DNA from: Certhia americana
Lineage: Eukaryota; Chordata; Aves; Passeriformes; Certhiidae
Assembly (NCBI GenBank): GCA_018697195.1
Contig: CM031864.1
Coordinates: forward strand, 26,570,944 to 26,634,943
DNA: 64,000 nucleotides
Direction of reading: 5' to 3'
How positions within the stretch are numbered: the first letter of the stretch is position 1; each line of letters opens with the position of its first letter. The position numbers were made by a program, and so were the translations under genes. The notes under the pieces are model-generated. The model saw only the letters and a program-made list of their open reading frames with translations, searched no databases and was not told where the DNA came from. Positions 11,600-20,729 of this stretch are shown here, piece by piece.

Positions 11600-12130
11600 G
11601 CTGGCACTCCTGAGGCCTTCGAGTGCTGTGAGTTCTGTGTCCAGTTCAGAGCCCTCATGGTCAGAGAGACCTTCAGGAGCTGGAGCATGTCCAGGGAAGG
11701 GAACGGGGCTGAGGAAGGGGCTGGAGCATCAGCAGTGACTGAAGGAGCTGGGGAAGGGGCTCAGCTGGAGAAAAGGAGGCTCAGGGGGGACCTTCTGGCT
11801 CTGCACAACTCCCTGACAGGAGGGGACAGACAGGGGGATTGGGCTCTACTCCGAGGGAACAAGGACAGGATGAGAGGAAATGGCCTCAAGCTGTGCCAGG
11901 GGAGGTTCAGGTTGGACACCAGGAGGAATTTCTTCCTGGAAAGGGCGGTCAGGCCTTGGAAGGGGCTTCCCAAGGAGGTGTTGGAGTCCCCATCCCTGGA
12001 GATGTCCAAGGAATGCCTGGACATTGCACTCAGTGCTCTGGGCTGGTGACAAGGTGAGGATCAGGCATGGCTTGGGCTTGATGATCCTGGGCATCTTTTC
12101 CAACCTTAATGATTCCAGGATTTTAGGATT
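11600..12130 (+). mobile_element. CR1 LINE 3' fragment, long
   Basis: About 530 bases of CR1. A decayed start with GTGTCCAGTTCAGAGCCC leads into GGAGCTGGGGAAGGGGCTCA, GAAAAGGAGGCTCAGG, CTCTGCACAACTCCCTGACA, TGCCAGGGGAGGTTCAGGT, GTTGGAGTCCCCATCCCTGG and a terminal TTTTCCAACCTTAATGATTC. It belongs to the same subfamily as 20110-20558 (sense) and 47295-47722 (antisense). A 153-codon open frame at 11588-12049 lies in this untranslated CR1 sequence and is not a gene. Confidence 0.92.
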
Positions 12131-13505
12131 TTAACTCAATGGGCTTCTTACGGAATATCTTTAGGGCCATGGTAGTTTTAGTACCACATTAAAACATCCA
12201 TGAGCTGTGCTCAGTTGGACTGTGCATCCCATTCCTGAAATAAATTTCTGAAGCATATGAACAGCAAAGAAAATTATTCATTAGATTAATTAATTAATAT
12301 TCTATTTATTTATTTATTTACTTATTTATTTAAGGAATAAAACCAATTACCTAGACTGGGGTGCACAAGAAAATTAAAAATTCCCCACTGTTGTTAGACT
12401 ACACTTGTGTTGCAATGAGATACATAGACCTGACAAAACCTACAGGACTACCATTCAAAACCTTTGTTTTAGCCTGAGACTATAAGAGGATTAAAACAGG
12501 ACTTTCTGTATGAAGAATTAACACAACTAATCTTGTGCTTTAATAATGAGCACAGGTTTAAACATTATCTGATTATAAATGTGCTGGAATGATTTTCCTG
12601 TGTTGTGTGTTGTGGTGGGTTTTTTTGTGGGTTATTTTTAGGTTTGTTTGTTTGGATTTGGTTTCTTAGTTTGTTTTTGGCATTTTTTTTCTGATAACAG
12701 GTTATGAGTTTCTGTCAGGAAAATCAGCATGAAATACTCAATTCCCAGACTGAACTCTTTACTTATTTTCAATCTCACTGAACTGTAATAACTTTACCAA
12801 TGAGCCACAGATGTATAGAAGTTTATCTCTTAGTTATCTTTTTTGTTTTCATCTAGGATGTTTAAAGACATCTCTCTTACAAACAATCCATCCTGTATTG
12901 TGCATTCTAACACCAAATCTACTGCAAGGATTATATTGTAAGATACAAGCCTGGGGTGAAAAACAGGGGGTATTCCAGGTGTAGGGCAAAAGACAGGCAT
13001 TTATGTAAAATTAATTAATGAATTAATGAAATATATAAATAAATACATAAAAAATTAGGAACTCTTTAAATCTTCTTGAATTCAAAAATATAAGAAAGAT
13101 CCAGATTGCTGTATCTGCCTTCCTATTGCTATTTCATAGACAATTTGAATATTTCTACCTAATATTCCTACTTTTTTCTTCTCTATGAAAAGACAAGTAT
13201 GAACAACAAGAACAATTATGACGTTTTATGTAATTTTCTGCAGAATCAAACCTATTGTTGCCACAGGCACATCTTTTGCATATATTTACTTGCCTAGGTG
13301 AAGTTACTGAAAACCATAAATTTAGAATTAAAATTTTAAGTATACTTCCCTTTTTCCAGCACAACTGCTAGAAAAATTTGCATCTGCATTAATTTCTCCC
13401 TCAGACACTTGAGGAACTTAATTTCTGGTGATAAAAACATGACTGACCTTCTTTCTGCCTTTAATAATTTAATGATGAATACAAGATTTTTCACTCAGTT
13501 CTAAT
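12131..13505. other. Unique AT-rich sequence with (ATTT)n microsatellite
   Basis: No gene is seen. An ATTT tetramer array lies at about 12298-12345, and a G/T-rich stretch at 12600-12700 contains several TTTGTTTG words. The remainder is featureless. Confidence 0.6.
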
Positions 13506-13735
13506 CACAGAATTCCAGACTAGCTGGGGTTGGAAGTGGCCTCTGGAGATCATCCAGTCCAAGCCCTGCTAAAATAGGGTCACCAGAGCACTTGCACAGG
13601 ATCACACGCAGGCAGGTTTGGAATGTCTTCAGAGAAGGAGAATCCACAGCCCCTCTGGGCAGCCTGTCCAGTGCTCTGTCACCCTCTGAGTGAAGATGTG
13701 GGCTGCTGAATCTCCCCTTGCTCTATTCTTGATGC
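13506..13735 (-). mobile_element. CR1 LINE 3' fragment, older subfamily
   Basis: Plus-strand words CACAGAATTCCAGACTAGC, GAGATCATCCAGTCCAAGCC, GGGTCACCAGAGCACTTGC, CAGAGAAGGAGAATCCACAG and CAGCCTGTCCAGTGCTCTG are the reverse complement of a CR1 3' region of the older type that carries GGGTCACC. No recognised sequence follows for the next 350 bases, up to the ERVL LTR. Confidence 0.85.
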
Positions 13736-14088
13736 GTGAATCCCACAGGTTATAAACATCAAGGAATGTGCTGTTGTCACAACTGTCCCAACAACCCCAT
13801 CCATGAAGCCAGGAGTTGATTTGGGTTCCATTTCTTGCCACACAATTTTGTTTAACTGTTGAAAGGGCACCAAAGAACAGATTGGTCACCAGCAATTTTC
13901 ACATTCAACCCCAGGTTCTGGCCTGTGGTGTCCTTCAGGGAACAGCAGCAGTGGATGCTCTGTGCTCTGAAGAAATCCTGGCACATTCTCAGCAACACCT
14001 CAGCATCACCTAAGTTGTCAGAATGTCCCATCCTCCTTGATCCCAGGGTCTGCTTCCATCTGCCTCTGGTGTTCCTGACAATTCCCAG
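13736..14088. other. Unclassified sequence between CR1 and LTR
   Basis: Open frames of 60-90 codons occur on both strands with no recognisable motif. I could not assign this to CR1 or to retroviral coding sequence. Confidence 0.45.
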
Positions 14089-14586
14089 TAGTTCTGGATT
14101 TGGGCTGGCGCAGGGTTAATTTTCTTTCCACGGGCTGTTTTAGGGCTGTGTTTGGGTTTGTGCTGAACACAGAGATGATAACACAGAGATGGTTTTGTTA
14201 TTGTTGAGCTCTCCCAGAACCAAGGCCTCTCCTGCCCCTCCTATGGTGACCCCAGGGATATTCCAGACCGTGTTACTTCATGCTCAGAATATTCAGTGGG
14301 GGGAAGAAGGAGGAAAGGGGAGGGCGTCTTTGGAGGGATGGCTGTTGTCTTCCCAAGTCACCGTTCTGTGGGATGCTCTCCTGGATATGCTGAACACCTG
14401 GCCATCCCTGGAAAGGGCTGAAGAAATTCCTTGTTTTGCTTTGCTTGTGTGGTGTCTTCTGTTTTTCCTGTGTTAAACTGCCTTTATCTCAATCCACTCC
14501 AGTTTTTACCCTCCCAATTCTCTCCCCAATCCCAAGGGTGTGGGAGTGAGGAGATGTGAGGTCCTGTCCGGGTTTAAACCATTGCA
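14089..14586 (+). mobile_element. Avian ERVL-type solo LTR, sense
   Basis: The start reads TAGTTCTGGATTTGGGCTGG, close to the TGTCCTGG...GGGCTGG start of avian ERVL LTRs, followed by GCAGGGTTAATTTTC and GATGATAACACAGAGATGG. Further on come GGGATATTCCAGACCGTG, ATGCTCAGAATATTCAGTGG (the position of the promoter in this family), TTCCTTGTTTTGCTTTGC, GCCTTTATCTCAATCCAC and a GGGTTTAAACCATTGCA end. The overall length, about 500 bp, is typical. No internal retroviral sequence adjoins it on either side, so it is a solo LTR left by recombination. The flanking pentamers (CCCAG and CCAAA) match poorly, consistent with age. Confidence 0.85.
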
Positions 14587-15756
14587 CCAAATCTCATTAA
14601 CAACCACTGACATTATTATTTGTTTTATTTCTATGACTCTCATAACACTTTTGGAATAAGGAAGAAAAAATCCCACAGGAATAAATTTGTTAAATATTCT
14701 GTTGCAGACTTATGTAATTGATTAAACCAAAAATGATCACACCAAAGTTTGTGTTACAGCAGAAGTTTAAAAGCATGGAAGTTCTTGCTGAGTATAGAAG
14801 GCTGGGTTTAATCCTGAGATAAATGATTTAGTGACTCAACTTACCACATGCTCTTTGCAGTGGTAACCCAAACTAAAAATACTCTTTTCCTTTGTTTTTT
14901 TTTTTTTTATTTCCATAATTCATTTTTTCAATCCTTTGAGGGCTATCTTGAGAAATAGTCTAAGAGTCTAAAGATACCACCATATAAAATGAATGGGTTT
15001 TAATATTTCATTCAGTGTATTACATCATAGGGTGCCAGACAAAGAATAAAGTAGTTTATTGGAGCTACTTACTGTGACCTTGTCACCAAAATATTCTGCA
15101 TTTATTTCTCAGAATACTTCATGCTTACAGACAAAATTATTCATCCAGTGCTTATTACTACTCATTTTTCTAAATAAACTCATTATTCCAAAGACTCACC
15201 TGTGCATTTTCTGATTCCCTCACACTAAATTCCACTATCAAACATTACAATTACACCTAATTTCATTTAAAATTTAAATAAGATGTTTTAATCAGTATTT
15301 ACTGTGCTGAATATGGAACTTTGCTTTGGTATCTGCTGAATAAAAACAAAACATCATTACCTCAGAATTTTTTAGATATGCTACCTTATATTTTTCAGTG
15401 TAGTCTTGGCAGTTTCTTACTGGGATGATGTTTGTTTGTTATCTCATCAAGTCCTGATCCATGTTCAGCACGATAATGTAAAAAAAAAAAGTTAAAAAAT
15501 GAAAAAAAAAACCAGAGAGAGATCTGTTCTTCTGATATAGTTAAGTATCTTTGGCAACATATTCTGTATGCCAGAGAAAAGAATTAATAATCTGATGAAA
15601 CAAAAGGAAAACAATAATGCCAAAAGGCAATAGTTAATTCTGGGGACAGCCTCATATTTCCAATTAATATCCTCTAAACAGAATTTCCTGTGAATCCAGG
15701 GAATAAATAAAATGATTTTGGGGAAGTAGCATGTAATGACTCACTAGCATGAGTGT
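14587..15756. other. Unique AT-rich sequence, no gene seen
   Basis: Only A/T homopolymer runs (for example about 14899-14910 and 15480-15490). No gene or RNA signal. Confidence 0.55.
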
Positions 15757-16015
15757 AGAATCATGGAATATCCTGAGTGGAAAGGGACCCACAGGGACCA
15801 TGGAGTCCAGCCCCTGGCCCTGCGCAGACACTCCAACAATCCCTGTGCATCCCTGAGAGCATTGTCCAAATGATCCTGGAGCTCTGGCAGCCTTGGGACT
15901 GTGCCCATTCCCTGGGGAGCCTGGGCAGTTGCCCTCTGGGCAAGAAGAACCTTTCCCTGAGCTCCAGCCTGACCCTGCCCTGGCCCAGCTCCAGTTGTTC
16001 TTTAGGGTGCAGAAA
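15757..16015 (-). mobile_element. CR1 LINE 3' fragment
   Basis: Plus-strand reading ATCATGGAATATCCTGAGTG, AAAGGGACCCACAGGGACC, GAGCTCTGGCAGCCTTGGG and CTGACCCTGCCCTGGCCCAG is the reverse complement of the subfamily also present in sense at 16772-17036. The two copies are about 1 kb apart in opposite orientation and could form an inverted-repeat pair. Confidence 0.9.
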
Positions 16016-16042
16016 TTTGGCTGTTGAGGTCACTTATGCACT

Positions 16043-16178
16043 GGGTTATATAATTAAAAAATCCAAATATAATTGTTGATGCATTAGAAAAACTAAATTA
16101 CGAAGAAAGTGGGTTATACAATTCAGAAATCCAAATGTGAGTGTTGATGCAATAGAAAAAGTAACTTACCAAGAAATA
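16043..16178 (+). repeat. Tandem duplication of a 68-bp unit
   Basis: Unit 1 starts GGGTTATATAATTAAAAAAT at 16043. Unit 2 starts GGGTTATACAATTCAGAAAT at 16111. Both continue with ATCCAAAT and GTTGATGCA, then AGAAAAA(C/G)TAA. Two units are present, visibly diverged, so the duplication is not recent. Confidence 0.88.
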
Positions 16179-16771
16179 GGAATATAATGATTTTTTCCAT
16201 GAAGCTGGTAATAGATATTAGGTGATAAATACTGTAAAAAACCCCGCACACATGAAGACCAAATTAATGGCCAAGGGGTTTATTAGTATTTATTCTCAGC
16301 AAATCAAAGACGATTACCTTTTTTTTTTTTTTTTTACAGGAAGGTCATTAATGGAATAATTTTCCTGAGTGGCGCCTGCTGTGAGCAATATCAATACCCA
16401 AAAATCCTGGATCCAATAGGAGTTTTTATGTTGCCCACTGGTGCCTTTGAGGATAAGGTGACTCATTCCCTCTGGCTTGGCAGTGGGAATATGGGAAGTG
16501 GAGCTTCTGTAATAAAAATATTTATTAAGGATGCACTTGTAAAAGAGCTTGGCTGGTTGCTGAATTACCCAAAGGGTGGTTTGCCTTGCTTGCTATCATG
16601 ATCTGTTTATATAAGGACTGGAAGAATCCCAGCTGACATGGATTCAGTTTCTAGCAAGAGGAATGTTGTGGGAAGTTTGGCCCAGTGACGTGACCCTGGA
16701 GCTGGCTCTGCACTCTGGGTCTGTCCCAATGAGGACTCCTCCCAGGGGACAGGGAATTTCTGGAGTTACAA
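16179..16771. other. Unclassified sequence, possible old repeat
   Basis: Contains GGGGTTTATTAGTATTTATT (about 16276), a T run at about 16319-16336, and a GTAATAAAAATATTTATTAA segment. These resemble polyadenylation-type signals of an old LTR, but I cannot name a family. No gene is seen. Confidence 0.35.
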
Positions 16772-17036
16772 ATACTGTGACCAGGGAATGGCTGCAGCTG
16801 GGCCAGGGCAGGGTCAAGCTGGAGATGAGGGAAAGGTTCTTCCCCCAGAGGGTGGTGGGCACTGCCCAGGCTCCCCAGGGAATGGGCACAGTCCCAAGGC
16901 TGCCAGAGCTCCAGGAGCATTTGGACAATGCTCTTAGGGATGCACAGGGTGGGATTGCTGGGGTGTCTGTGCAGGGAGAGGGGCTGGACTCCATGATCCA
17001 AGTGAGTCCCTTCCAACTCAGGATATTCCATGATAC
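16772..17036 (+). mobile_element. CR1 LINE 3' fragment
   Basis: Sense CR1: AGCTGGGCCAGGGCAGGGTC, GAGATGAGGGAAAGGTTCTT, CAAGGCTGCCAGAGCTCCAG, GATTGCTGGGGTGTCTGTGC and the terminal CCTTCCAACTCAGGATATTC. The match may begin further upstream, near 16640, but that part is less clear. A 169-codon open frame (16663-17172) spans this CR1 and its flanks and has no support as a gene. Confidence 0.9.
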
Positions 17037-18284
17037 TGTCAATATTTATAACCAGACAAATAAATTAGGATTTTGTTTTATGTTTTGTTACATTCCCCAT
17101 ACAACCACTATATTTAGTAAATACAGGACCCTCACTCCATCTAGACCATCAAGTGTCTGTAGCTTCCCTTAATTCCCTCCAAGACTCAGAAAAATCTATT
17201 ATTTAAAAAATCACATTGTATCAGAACAAAAAGAATGATAATTTTTGGTTATAAACCAGAGAAAACCCAGAGGTACTTATGAAAAAAGAGTGAAAAATAC
17301 AGTTTATCATTGTCATCCATTTGCTTGATGCATCTCTGCAGGGACATTCTGATCCCAGATACACCCCCTGCCTGGGATTGTTCCCAAGCTTTCTATGTTT
17401 TAAATTTCACTTTGGAGTTTCCAGGTGCTGATCCCTGCCTTCCCATGTACCTGGTGCAGTATCTCAATTTCGATTGCCCAGTCCTGCCACTTTTGGGGAA
17501 AAGCAGGAAGGGAGAAGCTGCCCTGCTCCTTGACTTCAAGCAGTTCATGGAAGACCAAAAAGGGGATCCTTTCCTCCTTTTTCCAGATCAATTAATCTTC
17601 AAAGAAATATCATACAATAAGCTTCAAACACTAATTAAAACACATCATTTCCTCTACAAATTGCTATAAGCCCAAATATACTTTCTAATTTGAGTATGCA
17701 ATTAATGCAAATGAAGTGCTGTAATAAAAGCTTTTGGAAACCAGATCATGTATCAGAATGCTGCAGCAAATAAATATTTCCAGTAGGAGCTGAATTTTCT
17801 TCCAGCCCTCACTCTAACCTCACAACAAAACAGCTCAAACTAAAGCCCTGGACTGGAGATGGTACTCCAGAGGTGGAGGCAATCTTACTTTCAGGGATGG
17901 CAGTTCCTATAGGGTTTTAAATGCTTTTCTCTGAAGTTTTATCCACTGGGGGAAAAAAAGATTATAAAGAATAATTATTTCTATTCAAAGCAAAAGGACA
18001 TTTGGCCGAATAACTGACTAAAGGAACTCATAGGATATTGGGACATTTAGAGCTGAGTTTCATGTCTCAAATGTACCCAGTGAAAGAAATAAATTAAGAA
18101 ATAAATAATTTACCTTACACAACATTTCCATAACTTTGCTGTTTGTATTTCTCATTGTTCTTTTAAAATACCCTGCTAAAGGTGATGGCTCCATGTTTTA
18201 ATTTGTTTGTATTAACAGAAGGTTTAGAGTAATTAACAAGTCACATCTTGCTGTACTCCATCACCACCTGGAATGTGAATAATT
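17037..18284. other. Unique AT-rich sequence, no supported gene
   Basis: A 119-codon frame at 17310-17669 has no domain, signal peptide or homologue I recognise. The rest is AT-rich with no repeats identified. Confidence 0.5.
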
Positions 18285-18380
18285 AAATCACAGAATCATT
18301 AAGGCTGTGAAGAACGTCCAACATCATCAAGTCCAACATTTGACCAAATTCCATCATTCCCACTGAACCATATTGTGAAG
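18285..18380 (-). mobile_element. CR1 LINE 3' end remnant
   Basis: The plus strand reads AATCACAGAATCATTAAGGC then CAACATCATCAAGTCCAACA, the reverse complement of a CR1 terminus of the CATTAAGG type. Fewer than 100 bases remain. It runs into a segment with two TAATAAA signals (about 18390-18455) of unknown origin. Confidence 0.75.
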
Positions 18381-18639
18381 GACACAAGTTTTAATAAAGA
18401 CTTTTATTTTCTTGGCCAGGGTGTTTGCACAGAGAAAAGACTTTAATAAAATGTTGTCTGTCACCATAATTTCTACAAATATTCACAATCCATTAATATT
18501 CTTAAAAAAACTGGGCATGTCTCTTACCCCCAAAATAAAATAGCACAAAAACGGCAAATATAAAATACAAAGTTGCATTACAAAAAGGCCACCATATAGG
18601 TCATTCTTTGACCAAGTTTAGTAGAAGCTAAAAGCATAT

Positions 18640-18712
18640 TTCCAATAGGGAGGTTGGAACTGATGATCTCTAAGCTCCTTTCCAACTCAAACCTTCCTGG
18701 GAATCTGTAAAG
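18640..18712 (+). mobile_element. CR1 LINE 3' end remnant
   Basis: GAGGTTGGAACTGATGATCTC followed by CTCCTTTCCAACTCAAACC is the last 70 bases of a sense CR1. The terminal octamer repeat is decayed. Confidence 0.78.
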
Positions 18713-20109
18713 AGCGAGAATATTGTGGAATTATTTTCAAGTACATAAAATCAGTGCTAATAATTAAGTTAAACAAGAAATAAAAATTAGGATTTCTCTT
18801 GCTTTGCTCTTGCTCTTGACCTCCCAAAAATACAATTTCTTAGAGTTTTTTGCTTAAGGTAGAGAAGACTTATAGGGGAAAAAACCAACATAACTTTTCA
18901 GTCAGGGAAAATCCATGGTAGATTGTTCCAATACAAATTATCTGCAGTGTTCAGACTACGAACCAATATACTATACGGAGGTATTAATTTTACTAATTTT
19001 TTATTAATTTTATAAAACTTGCTTATTATTTTTTATAAAAAATAATTACTTACTATTTTTATAAACTTGCTAATATTTATTGATGTTTATTAATTCTTAT
19101 TAATGTTATTAATGCAATTTTTTTTCCCTACACCCTCACACACACTTACCAAGTTGTGCCTACAGACTGATCCTATCACCCACTTTTGGGCCAAAGATTC
19201 CTTATTTCCCATCTCACATGGAAGCTCTTGTGGACCTGCAAACCAAGTTTGGCCAAAAATATTTTTTTTTTGCATAAGTCAAAGCTCTTCTGGAAGTTAT
19301 TACTGAAAGTAACTACTCTTGTTGGTTGTTTACTCAGCTTTTTGGTGTTTACAGAGGTGTATTGGTTCCAATATTTCATTAATATGATTAAACTAAGCTC
19401 ATTACAGAGCAAATGGAATGAATTCAAATGACAGAAAATTTATGATGATTCCTATACTTTATATATAATATAAATTTGGACCTTTTGGTTGAATAGAACA
19501 ATATTTTTTAATACATTACAGGCTTGTGATTTAAAGGTATTTTAGGTATATATAGTCTTTTCAAATATGTAATTAAATTTAACTTAATTTAAATACAAAT
19601 GCATATTTCTTTTCCAGAATATCCCTGTATTCTTGACTTTTAATAAATTTCACTTTTTAAGAAAGAAATCTCTTTAATTAGAAAATATTAATCAGAAGTA
19701 AAACAGTATCAGTAGGTTATTTTCTTTCAGCACAATATTACAAACAATGAAAATTCTTGCTATAAGTGACAGTGAATAGTTTCTGTATTAATAATCATAC
19801 AATTATATCTCATTAAAAACTAAGTAGTAATGAACAAGAAAAAAATGAAATATTTTTGAATCCTAATTCTGTACTATCATTAAGTGTTTTCTGCATTTGC
19901 CCTTCTGAAGGGCATATTCCATTAGGATTTCATTGCAGTGCTAAATGAATAAAGCAAACAAAATATGCAAGTTCAAACCATATTAGCACTGATCTCAAGT
20001 TTAATCTCAATGTAGCCTGAATTTATTTTATTTAATAATATTAATTTTAGAACGTCTGACTGAGCACCAAACAAACAAGTGATGAGATTTAACATTTAGT
20101 GTGCTGGAG
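18713..20109. other. Very AT-rich unique sequence, no gene seen
   Basis: Includes an especially AT-rich island at about 18975-19110 made of TATTAATTTTA-type words. No retroelement or coding signal. Confidence 0.6.
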
Positions 20110-20558
20110 TTAATCTAGGGAAGGGAACAGGGCTGGGGAAGGGGCTGGAACACCAGGAGTGCCTGAGGGAGCTGGGAAAGGGGCTCAGACTGGAGAAAAG
20201 GAGGCTCAGGAGGGACCTTCTGGCTCTGCACAACTCCCTGACAGGAGGGGAGAGCCAGGGGGAGTCAGACTCTGATCCCAGGCAACAGGGACAGGAACAT
20301 GGAACAGGGACATGAGAGGGAATGGCTTCAAACTGTGCCAGGGGAGGGTCAGGTTGGACATCAGGAGGAATTTCTTCCTGCAAAGGGTGGTCAGGCGTTG
20401 GAAGGGGATTCTCAGGGAGGTGTTGGAGTCCCCATCCCTGGAGGTGTCCAAGGAAGGCCTGGACATGGCACTCAGTGCTGTGGGCTGGTGACAAGGTGGG
20501 GATCAGGCACAGCTTGGACTCAATGATCCTGGAGTTTTTTCCAACCTTAAGTATTCTG
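20110..20558 (+). mobile_element. CR1 LINE 3' fragment, long
   Basis: Nearly the same segment as 11600-12130: GGGCTGGGGAAGGGGCTGGA, GAAAAGGAGGCTCAGGAGG, CTCTGCACAACTCCCTGACA, TCAGGTTGGACATCAGGAGG, GTTGGAGTCCCCATCCCTGG and TTTTTTCCAACCTTAAGTATT. It carries a small local duplication (GGACAGGAACATGGAACAGG) near 20290. The 202-codon frame on the other strand (20096-20704) is antisense CR1 and not a gene. Confidence 0.92.
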
Positions 20559-20711
20559 TGGGCTCCAAAATAAGATCTTTGACTTCCTTGGGAAATTTTT
20601 CCTGGCTCAAGCACTGCTGCTGTGATTGATGAAATAAATAACCTGTAACCCATAAAACTACTCAATGCCTGTAACCCTACACCTCCAGCAATGGACAGCA
20701 GCACTCCAGTT

Positions 20712-20729
20712 ATGTGTTACATAACACAT
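20712..20729. promoter_or_regulatory. Perfect palindrome containing a D-box-type bZIP site
   Basis: ATGTGTTA-CA-TAACACAT is an inverted repeat with 8-base arms. Its centre, GTTACATAAC (20716-20725), fits the RTTACRTAAY consensus bound by PAR-bZIP factors (DBP, HLF, TEF) and NFIL3. The site is seen directly; binding or function is conjecture, since such 10-mers also occur by chance. Confidence 0.3.

Noticed and set aside
11588..12049. 153-codon open frame as a gene
   Set aside because: It lies inside the untranslated 3' region of a CR1 copy, and the same sequence at 20110-20558 does not keep the frame.
16663..17172. 169-codon open frame as a gene
   Set aside because: It spans a CR1 3'-UTR and its flanks, and no homologous protein is recognised.
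17310..17669. 119-codon open frame
   Set aside because: No recognisable motif; length is within chance expectation for the number of frames examined.
18380..18480. Two TAATAAA signals as a 3' end of a gene
   Set aside because: No upstream coding exon or conserved 3' UTR; such signals are frequent in AT-rich DNA.
20096..20704. 202-codon minus-strand open frame as a gene
   Set aside because: It is antisense to a CR1 3' fragment and its composition follows the CR1 sequence. No domain.
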